NCBI RefSeq assembly: GCF_003719335.1
Contig: NZ_RIAS01000008.1
Span: forward strand, 62,001-126,000
DNA from: Paenibacillus amylolyticus
GTDB taxonomy: Bacteria > Bacillota > Bacilli > Paenibacillales > Paenibacillaceae
Reading direction: 5' to 3'
Length of the DNA stretch: 64,000 bases
Below are positions 36,720 to 45,430 of this stretch, piece after piece; position 1 is the stretch's first letter, and each line of letters begins with the position of its first letter. Under the pieces are notes generated by a model. That model was not told the DNA's origin. It saw nothing but the letters and a program-made list of their open reading frames with translations, and did no database searches. The position numbers and the translations under genes are program-made.

Positions 36720-37625
36720 GTGAAAACACCTCTGATATCGGCTAATCCGGTGCCACGCACTGCTAAAAGTAGCATATCGCCTTCCCGCCGCTGGTTGAAT
36801 CTGTTTCTGGTGATCATTGGCGGAATACTGGCCTCCGTGGGACTTGAGTTGTTTCTACACCCCAATAAAATTATTATTGGCGGCATAACCGGGATCTCTT
36901 CCCTGTTTGCACACTGGACAGAGCTTCGAATTGGCTTGTTCCTATTTTTATTCAATGTTCCGTTTATATTTCTATCCTACAGGATCGTGAAGAAAAAGTT
37001 TGTACTCGTGACTGTTCTGGGTTTGGTTGTCTTTTCGATCGGTGCCATTGTACTACATCCCATGCCGCCGCTCGTCGAGCATCCCCTGGCTGCCGCCATG
37101 TTTGGCGGGTTATGCCTGGGGCTCGGAATCGGGCTGGTTGTTCGGTATGGTGGGACACTGGATACGCTGGAAATCGGTGATCCGTCCTCTCGGCCGCCTG
37201 AACGTGTGTTTAGCGGGAAACGGATGCTTATCGAAAAAATAATCATGCTGCTTAACTTGATCATACTGACAGCTGCTGGTGTTGTTTTTGGCTGGGATCA
37301 GGCCATGTATTCTATCATCGCTTATCTGATTGCCTATGAAATGGTGTACCTTGCATTCCGGGGATTCTCCCCCAAACGCAAAATATGCATCCTGACCACA
37401 CAAAGTGCTCAAGTTGAAAAAGCTGTACGAAACCGCCTGCGCAGGGAACCAGGAAGGCTCGATGTAACACCCGAGTCTTCCCCGATCGCTGGCACGGAGA
37501 CCTGGATCAAACAGATTCCAGGAACACTTTATTACGAAGTCCATTTTCTGGAAATGATCTGGCTAAAAACCATCGTTCGGCACATTGACCCTCACGCAGG
37601 TATTATCTCGAATCCAGAGAAATAA
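36720..37625 (+). CDS. YitT family membrane protein (DUF161 + DUF2179)
   Basis: 301 residues: five to six membrane helices (about 25-200) of the YitT/DUF161 type (GGILASVGLELFLHPNKIIIGGITGIS; LGLGIGLVVRYGGTLDTLE) and a C-terminal DUF2179 domain (FSPKRKICILTTQSAQVEKAV onward). GTG start eight bases after AAGGAGG. Function unsettled; members occur in membrane efflux or spore contexts. It probably continues the antiporter operon after a 121-bp gap. Confidence 0.85.
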   Translation: MKTPLISANPVPRTAKSSISPSRRWLNLFLVIIGGILASVGLELFLHPNKIIIGGITGISSLFAHWTELRIGLFLFLFNVPFIFLSYRIVKKKFVLVTVLGLVVFSIGAIVLHPMPPLVEHPLAAAMFGGLCLGLGIGLVVRYGGTLDTLEIGDPSSRPPERVFSGKRMLIEKIIMLLNLIILTAAGVVFGWDQAMYSIIAYLIAYEMVYLAFRGFSPKRKICILTTQSAQVEKAVRNRLRREPGRLDVTPESSPIAGTETWIKQIPGTLYYEVHFLEMIWLKTIVRHIDPHAGIISNPEK

Positions 37626-37652
37626 AAGTATTTATTTAAATGTGATATAAAA

Positions 37653-37718
37653 AAACGCTCTCTTCCCATGAACCGATGGATCGTTCTCCATTGCTCATCA
37701 ACCGGGAAGAGGGCGTTT
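37653..37718. terminator. Bidirectional terminator
   Basis: AAACGC-TCTCTTCCC (37653-37667) pairs with GGGAAGAGGGCGTTT (37704-37718) with one mismatch, long loop. Between convergent yitT-like and dehydrogenase genes. Confidence 0.75.
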
Positions 37719-37748
37719 CTTCGTACAAAACCCTTCAAACTGTGAAAA

Positions 37749-38762
37749 TTATAATTCTACAATGGCTTTAACCACTTGTGTTTCGGGTAACAGCCAAGTG
37801 TCCATTGCAGTTGGCAACTCATCAAATGGCGCTCGATGTGTGATGTACCCATCCATCGTTAATTTTCTGTCACGCAACGTCGATAATACTTGTTCAAAAT
37901 CCTCACGTGTTGCATTCCGGCTACCCAACATGCTCATCTCACGTTTGTGGAATTCCGGGTCATGGAACGTAATATCGGCTTTCACCAGCCCAACAAAAAT
38001 TAACTGTCCACCGTGAGCAACATAAGGTATGGCCCCATTCATCGAATGTACGTTACCTGTCGCATCAAATACAGCTGTCGCATAATCACCGCCAGTAATC
38101 TCGGATACTCGCTGCAGAGCCTTTTCATCCGCCTGCACGATCTCATCCACTCCGGCCCAGCTTCGGCTCAATTCCAGCCTGTCCAGATTTCGATCCACTG
38201 CAATGACATATGCACCTGCTTGTTTGGCAAAGGCCATTACTCCCAGCCCAATAGGTCCAGCTCCAATAACAACGACACGCTCTCCTGGTTGAAGTGCTGC
38301 TCTGCGCACAGCATGAGCCCCAATACTAAGCGGTTCAACCATAGCTGTCTCATCTAATGTTAACCCCTCTGCTTTCAGCAGATGGGAGACAGGCACTGTA
38401 ATCCGTTCTCTCATCCCACCGTCTACATGTACGCCCATCACTTGCATGGAAGCACAACAGTTTGTTTTGCCTGAACGACAAGCAATACAATGTCCGCAAT
38501 GCAGATACGGAATGATGCTTACCTGATCCCCGGGCTGTAACCCTGCATCATTCGGGCCAATCTCTTCGATGACACCTGCAAGTTCATGACCAAGTATACG
38601 AGGATACGTAAAAAACGGCTGATTGCCTTTGTACGCATGCAAATCTGTACCACAGATACCAATTCGCTGAATAGCGACTAGCGCTTCTCCCTCTGCTCTT
38701 ACGGGCTGTGGCAATTCCTTCAGCACCAAACGATCAATCTCTTCACATACGATAGCTCTCAT
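37749..38762 (-). CDS. Zinc-dependent alcohol/polyol dehydrogenase (MDR superfamily)
   Basis: 337 residues. GroES-like catalytic domain with zinc ligands Cys-Gly-Thr-Asp (GICGTDLHAY, about 38), GHE (LGHELAGVIEEIG) and the four structural cysteines C-x2-C-x2-C-x7-C (HCGHCIACRSGKTNCC), then a Rossmann domain (VVIGAGPIGLGVMAFA). Similar to RspB/L-threonine/L-sorbose-type dehydrogenases that oxidise sugar acids or polyols. ATG at 38762 after GAGGGGGAACAGTG. Thirty-six bases separate it from the aldo/keto reductase upstream. Confidence 0.88.
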   Translation of the reverse strand: MRAIVCEEIDRLVLKELPQPVRAEGEALVAIQRIGICGTDLHAYKGNQPFFTYPRILGHELAGVIEEIGPNDAGLQPGDQVSIIPYLHCGHCIACRSGKTNCCASMQVMGVHVDGGMRERITVPVSHLLKAEGLTLDETAMVEPLSIGAHAVRRAALQPGERVVVIGAGPIGLGVMAFAKQAGAYVIAVDRNLDRLELSRSWAGVDEIVQADEKALQRVSEITGGDYATAVFDATGNVHSMNGAIPYVAHGGQLIFVGLVKADITFHDPEFHKREMSMLGSRNATREDFEQVLSTLRDRKLTMDGYITHRAPFDELPTAMDTWLLPETQVVKAIVEL

Positions 38763-38800
38763 CACTGTTCCCCCTCAGATCCATTCGACGTTGTACTCAT

Positions 38801-39733
38801 CTAGACGTTATATTCAGCACGACCACTCGGCCAAGTTTCATTATTTAATGGAGCCAGAATACGTAGCACCTCTTCTAGAAGCTGCTCATCTATAGGCTCT
38901 TCAACCCAGGCCGCGTTGTTGACAATGTTTTGCTGACTTGCACTACTTACGAGCGTTGTTGGGATTTGTTCATTTGCCGTGGAAAATTGTACTGCCACCT
39001 TGGCGATATTACTGCCTTGTTCCTCGCAGAACCGGGCAGCTTTCAAACAAAGTTCTTTTACCCGTTCACCCGCTGGATGCCAAGCCGGTGTTCCACGCGT
39101 ACTAAGCAATCCCATTGAGAGTGGGGAAGCGTTTACAAGTCCAACCCCTTTTTCATTGAGTAACGGCAGGAGCGATAACAATGACGTATCATTCAGAGCA
39201 TAATGACAATAGGAGATAATGGCATCCGCATCAAGCTGAGGCAACATTTTTTCGAATAAAGGCAACGGCAAACCGCAGATTCCAGCGTAACGAATCACGC
39301 CCCGCTCTTTCAGATCTAACAATGTTGGAAATGCTTCTTCAATGATAATCTCAGGAGCCACAAACTCGATATCATGCAAAAATAAAATATCAAGATAGTC
39401 CGTATGCAACCTTGCCAGACTTTCTTGTACACTATCCAAAATACGCTTCCGAGAAAAATCAAACTCGTTTTCACCATACCGTCCAGCTTTGGTCGATAAC
39501 GTATAAGAGCTACGCGGCAAACTACGGATTGCTTCACCGAGTACCGTCTCCGCCTTGGTTAAACCGTAGTACGGCGACACGTCTATATAATTCATGCCTG
39601 CATCCATCGCTGCATGAACGGTGCGAATACCTTCATCCCGGTCAATATCACGAAATACAGAGCCCAGTGATGATGCGCCGAAGCTTAATACAGGTACGTC
39701 TAATGCTGTTTTTCCCAGTTTTCTTGTTTTCAT
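38801..39733 (-). CDS. Aldo/keto reductase
   Basis: 310 residues, TIM barrel of the L-galactose/L-fucose dehydrogenase type. Catalytic tetrad: Asp and Tyr in YIDVSPYYG (about 50-58), Lys in LSTKAGRYG, His in LFLHDIEFV. RBS GGGAGGAACGAAACG. First gene of a two-gene minus-strand unit with the zinc dehydrogenase; together they may interconvert a sugar or polyol. Substrate unknown. Confidence 0.87.
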   Translation of the reverse strand: MKTRKLGKTALDVPVLSFGASSLGSVFRDIDRDEGIRTVHAAMDAGMNYIDVSPYYGLTKAETVLGEAIRSLPRSSYTLSTKAGRYGENEFDFSRKRILDSVQESLARLHTDYLDILFLHDIEFVAPEIIIEEAFPTLLDLKERGVIRYAGICGLPLPLFEKMLPQLDADAIISYCHYALNDTSLLSLLPLLNEKGVGLVNASPLSMGLLSTRGTPAWHPAGERVKELCLKAARFCEEQGSNIAKVAVQFSTANEQIPTTLVSSASQQNIVNNAAWVEEPIDEQLLEEVLRILAPLNNETWPSGRAEYNV

Positions 39734-40039
39734 CGTTTCGTTCCTCCCAGCAGGTTTGACTACACAACTGTCCCTCCATTGTATCAGTTAAAAATCTATA
39801 TAACATATCTTCAAATGCGTAATATGTACTGTTTAATGATCTCGATTCCTGGTAAAAGGATACCAACCACGTTAACTTCGGTAGACACCAGAAAAGGAGA
39901 ACCGCACCTAAATCAGGTACGCGTAGCGAAAAGGGCCAAAGCAAGTTTAACTGCTTTGGCCCTTTTACACGGAACGAGCTCATATTCAATTCATATGATG
40001 TTACACAAATTAAAAAACCTATTGCTATGAATGTAGATA
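39734..40039. other. 306-bp intergenic region
   Basis: Divergent-from-nothing gap between mqnC end and the aldo/keto reductase start, both minus. It contains the terminator at 39931-39964 and a TACAAT near 39778 that may be the -10 of the reductase promoter. Nothing else recognised. Confidence 0.5.
39931..39964. terminator. Terminator downstream of mqnC
   Basis: Perfect 13-bp arms AAGGGCCAAAGCA and TGCTTTGGCCCTT with A/T tracts on both sides. Confidence 0.85.
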
Positions 40040-41176
40040 TTAGTTCTGCATTACGAAATCTTTAGGTACCATGCTCTCTTCATCAAACATGCGCAAAATT
40101 TCATAACGCGTGTTGCGCTGTGCCGGAATATAACCTGACTCCCGAATCAGACGAAGAATGGATTCAATGTTCACTTTGTACGTCGCGCCGGCCGAGGATA
40201 CAACATTCTCTTCAATCATCGTGCTGCCGAAGTCATTACAGCCGAATTCGAGCGATTTCTTACCGATCTCAGGTCCCATTGTAACCCAGGAAGATTGGAT
40301 ATTCTTAATGTTATCTAGAACTAGACGGCTGATCGCTACCGTTTTAAGGTATTCCTCTGGTGTTTGACGCTCCAGCTTAAGGTTTGTATTGTCCGGCTGG
40401 AATGTCCACGGAATAAAAGCGAGGAAGCCTTCAGAATCATACTTATTCGCAATACACTCATCCTGCGCTTCACGTACACGCATCAGATGCAGCGCGCGCT
40501 CTTCCATGGATTCACCCAGACCAATAACCATTGTAGCGGTTGTATTCATACCGATTCGGTGAGCAGTCTGCATTACATCCATCCAGTCGCGCCATGAACC
40601 TTTCAGACGGCTGATTTTGCGGCGTGTACGGTCATCGAGAATCTCGGCTCCGCCGCCTGGCAAGGAGTCCAGTCCAGCCTCATGAATGGCACGTACCACC
40701 TCTTCGAGCGTAAGTCCATCGGATACTTCAACCATTTTCATAATCTCAGCTGGTGAGAAGGAGTGCATCGTAATATTTGGGAAACGTTCCTTGATCGCTT
40801 TCAACAAGTCCGTATAATAGCTGAAAGGCAGATTTGGATTCGTTCCGCCTTGCATCAGAATCTCGGTTCCGTTGACATCTTCGGTTTCCTTGATTTTCTG
40901 GAAAATCACTTCATCCGGCAGCACATAGCCTTCCTCAGAACCAGGTCTGCGGTAAAAAGCACAAAAACGGCAGTATACGTCGCACACATTCGTGTAATTG
41001 ACGTTACGCCCAATAACAAATGTTCTGTATGGTTCAGGGTGCATACGTTTCATGATCACATTGGCAGCTGCCCCGATTTTGTCTACTTCGTCAGACTCAA
41101 ATAACTGAATCGTGTCTTCCAAGTCTAAACGTTCGCCCCGAAGGGCTTTATCTAAGATACGGTCTACCGTACTCAT
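40040..41176 (-). CDS. mqnC: Cyclic dehypoxanthinyl futalosine synthase
   Basis: 378 residues, radical SAM. The 4Fe-4S motif is CDVYCRFCAFY (C-x3-C-x2-C) near residue 70; GGTNPNLPFSYY and SLPGGGAEILDD are typical of the MqnC/MqnE family. Acts in the futalosine route to menaquinone, turning dehypoxanthine futalosine into its cyclic form. ATG at 41176 after GAGGGAGGC; the longer frame to 41314 is unsupported. No other mqn genes in the window. Confidence 0.92.
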   Translation of the reverse strand: MSTVDRILDKALRGERLDLEDTIQLFESDEVDKIGAAANVIMKRMHPEPYRTFVIGRNVNYTNVCDVYCRFCAFYRRPGSEEGYVLPDEVIFQKIKETEDVNGTEILMQGGTNPNLPFSYYTDLLKAIKERFPNITMHSFSPAEIMKMVEVSDGLTLEEVVRAIHEAGLDSLPGGGAEILDDRTRRKISRLKGSWRDWMDVMQTAHRIGMNTTATMVIGLGESMEERALHLMRVREAQDECIANKYDSEGFLAFIPWTFQPDNTNLKLERQTPEEYLKTVAISRLVLDNIKNIQSSWVTMGPEIGKKSLEFGCNDFGSTMIEENVVSSAGATYKVNIESILRLIRESGYIPAQRNTRYEILRMFDEESMVPKDFVMQN

Positions 41177-41308
41177 CGTAAAAAAGCCTCCCTCGTAAAG
41201 AGAAAATAATACGACGATCCCTCCCGGCTTGTTAGCAAAAAGCAAGTCGTGGCTGTAACATCGCATTTCTGTACTCCACATATCGTAACACAGGTTACAT
41301 GTGAAAAA

Positions 41309-41331
41309 AAGCACCTTACGAAAAGGTGCTT
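41309..41331. terminator. Terminator of the met operon
   Basis: AAGCACCTT / AAGGTGCTT with A and T tracts on both sides, 90 bases after the metC stop on the minus strand. Confidence 0.78.
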
Positions 41332-41417
41332 AAAAAATGAGTTAAAATTTTGACATATGAAATACGTTTCAGATGTAGCTAGATCAGAGTAACCGTGGAC
41401 ATATTTAATAGTTCAAC

Positions 41418-42599
41418 TTATAGTGTGGCATGCAACGCTTGCTCAAGATCAGCAATCAGATCATCAATATCCTCAAGCCCTACAGAGAAACGCAGCAAAC
41501 CATCGGTAATTCCACGCTCATGTCGAACTTCTGCAGGCATAGCCGCATGAGACATCATCGTTGGGTACGAAAGAATGCTCTCGACTGCTCCCAGACTTAC
41601 AGCGACAATGGGCAGTTTCACCTGATTCAGGACAGCTTTTGCACGATCACCTGAACCGACGTCAAATGATACTACCGCTCCGTAACCAGTTGACTGACGC
41701 TCATGCGCTTCACGGCCCGGATGATCCTCAAGTCCAGGGTAATACACAGCTGTTATATCTTGACGACCTTTGAGCCATGCGGCCAGCTTGGCAGTGCTCT
41801 GTTCACTATGAGCCATACGTGCACCGAGGGTCTTCATCCCGCGCATCAGAAGCCAGGACTCCTGAGCTCCGAGAACGGTACCGAGTCCGTTTTGCAGCTG
41901 TTTCAGTTGTCTGCCTAGTTCATCTGTTCGTGCAACAGCCAGACCAGCCAGCACATCACTGTGACCACCGAGAAATTTCGTAGCACTATGTACAACGATA
42001 TCTACGCCAAGCTCAATGGGACGTTGATAGTACGGTGTCATGAACGTGTTATCCAAAATGGTAATCAGATTATGCTCTTTCGACCATGACGTTACCGCCG
42101 CAATATCCGTAATCTTCAAGGTCGGATTGGAAGGTGTCTCCATGTATACGGCCTTGGTGTTAGGCTTGATTGCTGCTTTGACTTGTTCAATGTCCGTCAT
42201 GTCAACAAAAGTAGTCTCAATCTGCATCCGGCTTAGTATCGTTGTGAGCAGGCGATATGTGCCGCCGTATACATCTTCCGTTACGATGATATGATCGCCT
42301 GCGGAGAACATCATGAACACACTGGAGATTGCAGACATTCCTGACGAGTATGCAAATCCCCGCACCCCTCCTTCAAGCAACGCAATATAATCTTCCAAAG
42401 CCTGACGGGTTGGGTTACCTGAACGGCTGTAATCATGTTGCGGCGGATTAAAGATATCAAAGTGATGGAACGTAGAAGCCTGATAGATCGGTACACTGGA
42501 GGCACCTGTTGTTTTATCAATTTCATCTCCAAAATGAAGCAGCTTGGTATCAAACTTCAGCTCCGACGTACTCGGCTTATGGTTGCTTGATTCACTCAT
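41418..42599 (-). CDS. metC: Cystathionine beta-lyase (trans-sulfuration PLP enzyme)
   Basis: 393 residues. Cys/Met-metabolism PLP family; PLP Lys in HSATKFLGGHSD (about 205), SRSGNPTR (about 58) and the C-terminal RFSVGLEDIDDL. Best match to Bacillus MetC, making homocysteine from cystathionine. Its start overlaps the metI stop by four bases (ATGA). Methionine operon under an S-box. Assignment between metB/metC-like activities rests on order and the N-terminus. Confidence 0.88.
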   Translation of the reverse strand: MSESSNHKPSTSELKFDTKLLHFGDEIDKTTGASSVPIYQASTFHHFDIFNPPQHDYSRSGNPTRQALEDYIALLEGGVRGFAYSSGMSAISSVFMMFSAGDHIIVTEDVYGGTYRLLTTILSRMQIETTFVDMTDIEQVKAAIKPNTKAVYMETPSNPTLKITDIAAVTSWSKEHNLITILDNTFMTPYYQRPIELGVDIVVHSATKFLGGHSDVLAGLAVARTDELGRQLKQLQNGLGTVLGAQESWLLMRGMKTLGARMAHSEQSTAKLAAWLKGRQDITAVYYPGLEDHPGREAHERQSTGYGAVVSFDVGSGDRAKAVLNQVKLPIVAVSLGAVESILSYPTMMSHAAMPAEVRHERGITDGLLRFSVGLEDIDDLIADLEQALHATL

Positions 42600-43780
42600 G
42601 AGATTACCCCTCCTTCAACTTCCTGCTGTGCTGCCAGCAATGCAGCATTCAGATCCGCGATCAGATCTTCCGCATGTTCAATGCCTACCGAGAACCGAAG
42701 CAGACGATCATCCACTCCTACTGCGTCACGAATTTCAAGCGGAATATCCGCATGGGTTTGCACTGCAGGATACGTCATGAGTGATTCTACGCCACCGAGG
42801 CTTTCTGCAAACGCAATTAATTGGATATGACGCAGCAATGGCTCCACATAACGTGCATCCTTCACTTTGAACGAAAAAATGCCTGTATTGCCGGAAGACT
42901 GCTTCCGCTGAATCTCATATCCGGGGTGATCGGACAAACCGGGGTGGAATACCTCGGCAACAGCCGGATGCTCCAGCAGAAATTTCGCGATGGTGAGTGC
43001 GTTATATTCATGGCGCTCCATGCGAAGAGCAAGTGTTTTCATGCCTTTCATCAGTTGATATGAATCACTTGGTGATAACACGGCTCCAATAGAGTTATGA
43101 AGAAACGCCATCTCTGCAGACAAGGCTTCGCCTTTGGTGATGATTAATCCGGCGAGCACATCATTGTGTCCACCCAAATATTTAGTCGCACTATGGATAA
43201 TAATATCGGCGCCAAGTTCAATCGGACGCTGGAAGAATGGAGTCAGTAGTGTATTATCTACAATGGTCAGGAGGTTGTGCGTTTTGGCCCAGGAAGCAAC
43301 AGCCTGAATGTCCGTAATCATCATGAGTGGGTTAGTTGGCGTCTCGATGAATACGGCCTTCGTATTCGGCTGACGGATATTCTCCAATACTTCCAGATCG
43401 TTCGTATCTACATAACTTGCGGTTACACCGAACCGGGACAAAATGCGTTCCAACAGGCGATACGTACCGCCATACAGGTCAAGAGAAACAATCAAATGAT
43501 CTCCTTGGCTGAACATCGCAAAGATCGTTTGCAGTGCTGCCATCCCCGAGCTACAGGCAAAACCTGCATCACCAGACTCCAGAGCGGCTGCTGCTTCCTC
43601 TAACACTTTGCGCGTTGGGTTTGTTGTACGGATGTAATCAAACCCCGTGCTCTGTCCCAGCTTCGGGTGACGAAACGCAGTGGATTGATAGATCGGAAAG
43701 TTAACTGCACCTGTTACGGGTTCATTAATGGACCCAATTTGAGCTAAACGGCTTTCAATTTTCAACTTGTTATCTTCCAT
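42596..43780 (-). CDS. metI: Cystathionine gamma-synthase / O-acetylhomoserine thiolyase
   Basis: 394 residues, paralogue of the downstream enzyme. Motifs: STGFDYIRTTNPTR, CSSGMAALQ, PLP Lys in HSATKYLGGHND, FAESLGGVESL, RFSVGIEHAEDL. Resembles Bacillus MetI, which joins acylated homoserine to cysteine (or sulfide). RBS AGGAGGATGCAGTA. Between metA and metC in one operon. Confidence 0.9.
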   Translation of the reverse strand: MEDNKLKIESRLAQIGSINEPVTGAVNFPIYQSTAFRHPKLGQSTGFDYIRTTNPTRKVLEEAAAALESGDAGFACSSGMAALQTIFAMFSQGDHLIVSLDLYGGTYRLLERILSRFGVTASYVDTNDLEVLENIRQPNTKAVFIETPTNPLMMITDIQAVASWAKTHNLLTIVDNTLLTPFFQRPIELGADIIIHSATKYLGGHNDVLAGLIITKGEALSAEMAFLHNSIGAVLSPSDSYQLMKGMKTLALRMERHEYNALTIAKFLLEHPAVAEVFHPGLSDHPGYEIQRKQSSGNTGIFSFKVKDARYVEPLLRHIQLIAFAESLGGVESLMTYPAVQTHADIPLEIRDAVGVDDRLLRFSVGIEHAEDLIADLNAALLAAQQEVEGGVIS

Positions 43781-43804
43781 TACTGCATCCTCCTGTAATC
43801 TTGA

Positions 43805-44722
43805 TTAGATTTGTGGGCCAATATCGTAAGGGGTTTCCTGATACACATAGTAATTGAGCCAGTTAGAGAATAATAAGTTAGCATGAGCACGCCATGTAGC
43901 TGGAGGTACCCGAGAAGGATCGTCCTTTGGATAGTAATACTTCGGCAGTGCGATATCCAATCCCTTGGCAACATCACGGTCATATTCCCATTTCAATGAA
44001 AACGGATCATACTCGGCATGTCCTGTGGCAAAAATTTGCTTCCCGTCCTTGGTCGCAACCAGGAATACTCCTGCTTCTTCGGACTCAGCCAAAATTTCGA
44101 GTTTATCGTTTTTCTCAATATCCTCGCGTCTTATCTCGGTGTGACGGGAGTGTGGAACGTTGAAGACTTCATCAAATCCACGGAGCAACGGAACATGAGG
44201 TTTGTTGATCGTATGTGGGAATACGCCAAAACACTTTTCATCCAGCGGAACTTTGGGTACATCAAAATGGTGGTATAGACCTGCCTGAGAAGCCCAACAT
44301 ATGTGCATCGTCGAAGTTACATTTGTTTTGGTCCATTCAAAGATTTCCTGAATCTCTTCCCAATAATTCACGTCTTCAAAATCCATTTGCTCTACCGGTG
44401 CACCGGTAATGATCATTCCGTCAAAACGGCGGTGCTGGATCTCATCAAATGTTTTATAAAACAGATCCAGGTATTCTTGAGATGTGTTCTTCGATGTGTG
44501 AGACTTGGGGTGCACCAGCACAACATCCACTTGAATCGGTGTGTTACCCACCAGACGAAGCAATTGCGTTTCCGTCGTTTCCTTCGTAGGCATCAGATTC
44601 AGTATGGCGATACGGAGCGGGCGAATATCCTGCTTGTACGCGGATGATTCGTCCATGACGAAAATATTCTCGCTTTCAAGTACTTCTTTGGCTGGTAATG
44701 TGTCGGGAATTTTAATTGGCAT
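43805..44722 (-). CDS. metA: Homoserine O-acyltransferase MetA
   Basis: 305 residues, glutamine-amidotransferase-like fold. Catalytic Cys in [13 protein letters not shown] (about 142), with the Glu/His partners in the GHAEYDP segment. [20 protein letters not shown] is the typical start. Activates homoserine for methionine synthesis; Bacillus enzymes of this form usually prefer acetyl-CoA. RBS AAGGAGGAGTCAACCCACT. First gene after the S-box. Confidence 0.94.
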   Translation of the reverse strand: MPIKIPDTLPAKEVLESENIFVMDESSAYKQDIRPLRIAILNLMPTKETTETQLLRLVGNTPIQVDVVLVHPKSHTSKNTSQEYLDLFYKTFDEIQHRRFDGMIITGAPVEQMDFEDVNYWEEIQEIFEWTKTNVTSTMHICWASQAGLYHHFDVPKVPLDEKCFGVFPHTINKPHVPLLRGFDEVFNVPHSRHTEIRREDIEKNDKLEILAESEEAGVFLVATKDGKQIFATGHAEYDPFSLKWEYDRDVAKGLDIALPKYYYPKDDPSRVPPATWRAHANLLFSNWLNYYVYQETPYDIGPQI

Positions 44723-44788
44723 AGTGGGTTGACTCCTCCTTTTTCATGGGTCGCATCTGGTACGAAAATCACGCTCTGAGAAGCTCTG

Positions 44789-44972
44789 CATATGACAAAG
44801 ACCTCTCTCGGATTCCGAGAAAGGTCATATGTAAACAGATATGCGCCTCTCTCATCTCTCAGTTACAACAGCATCACAAGGATGCTTGGTCGCTGCAAGA
44901 ATTAGCACCGTGCATATTATCGCCGGTTGCCGGGTTTCATCGGGCTGGTCCCTCCACCTACTCTTGATAAGA
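44789..44972 (-). promoter_or_regulatory. SAM-I (S-box) riboswitch, metA leader
   Basis: Minus strand: P1 (CTTATCAAGAG with GATGAGAGAG), the GGTGGAGGGACCAGCCCGATGAAACCCGGCAACC core (split here as GGTGGAGGGACC and GATGAAACCCGGC), GGTGCTAATTC, then the terminator GACCTTTCTCGG/CCGAGAGAGGTC with T run (44800-44826). Aptamer about 44847-44972. SAM stops transcription. Confidence 0.92.
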
Positions 44973-45134
44973 TTTCGCTGTATTCAATTATAATTCAAAT
45001 TTATTAACTTTTACTTTAAAACATTACTGCCCTCACGTCAAGAACCAGTTGTTCGTTTTAGGAGTAAACTTGGAACCCTTCATCATCCGTCCTCATACAC
45101 TGCCTCAGAGCTTGAAATAGACACATTTTTGCGC

Positions 45135-45163
45135 TTGAAAGCACCATGGACCAGCGGTATACT
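45135..45163 (+). promoter_or_regulatory. corA promoter
   Basis: TTGAAA at 45135-45140, 17-bp spacer, TATACT at 45158-45163. Predicts a 5' leader of about 260 bases before corA. Confidence 0.65.
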
Positions 45164-45206
45164 AGACAAGTGTTTATAAGCCCTTATGTGAGAGGTGACA
45201 TATTAA

Positions 45207-45305
45207 ATGGATGGCGACCCGAGGCCCAACTGGCAGTCGAATTCCGAACAACTGCATAGAGAATTGACATCAGCATGTCGGCAGCGGGACGTTTCTTCCG
45301 TTTGA
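45207..45305 (+). CDS. Candidate leader peptide in the corA 5' region
   Basis: 32 codons: MDGDPRPNWQS... ending RQRDVSSV. The ribosome site GAGAGGTG lies nine bases before the ATG. The Asp-Pro-Arg-Pro start recalls the proline-rich, acidic N-terminus of enterobacterial MgtL (which regulates Mg2+ transporter expression). The ORF covers the first arm (45277-45287) of a long inverted repeat and ends before the second. Whether it is translated is unproven. Confidence 0.45.
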   Translation: MDGDPRPNWQSNSEQLHRELTSACRQRDVSSV

Positions 45306-45410
45306 TTATAGATTGATGACGCAGTAAAGTCCTCATAACAGGCTCCGCTGCCGACCGGCTGATCTGTTCTTTTGCGCCCATATTAATGATGAAATCCGCC
45401 ATGATGGCGG
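45277..45410 (+). promoter_or_regulatory. Structured corA leader: long-range stem and start-proximal hairpin
   Basis: GTCGGCAGCGG (45277-45287) pairs perfectly with CCGCTGCCGAC (45345-45355). A second hairpin CCGCCAT-G-ATGGCGG (45396-45410) ends five bases before the corA ribosome site AGAAGGAG. No match to the M-box consensus noticed. Confidence 0.55.
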
Positions 45411-45430
45411 GTGCAGAAGGAGTAGATAAC

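Noticed and set aside
45170-45430. M-box magnesium riboswitch before corA
   Set aside because: Conserved M-box segments (GUUAGGUGAGGCUCCU, GACGCCAAUGGG-like) are absent; a different leader architecture is seen.
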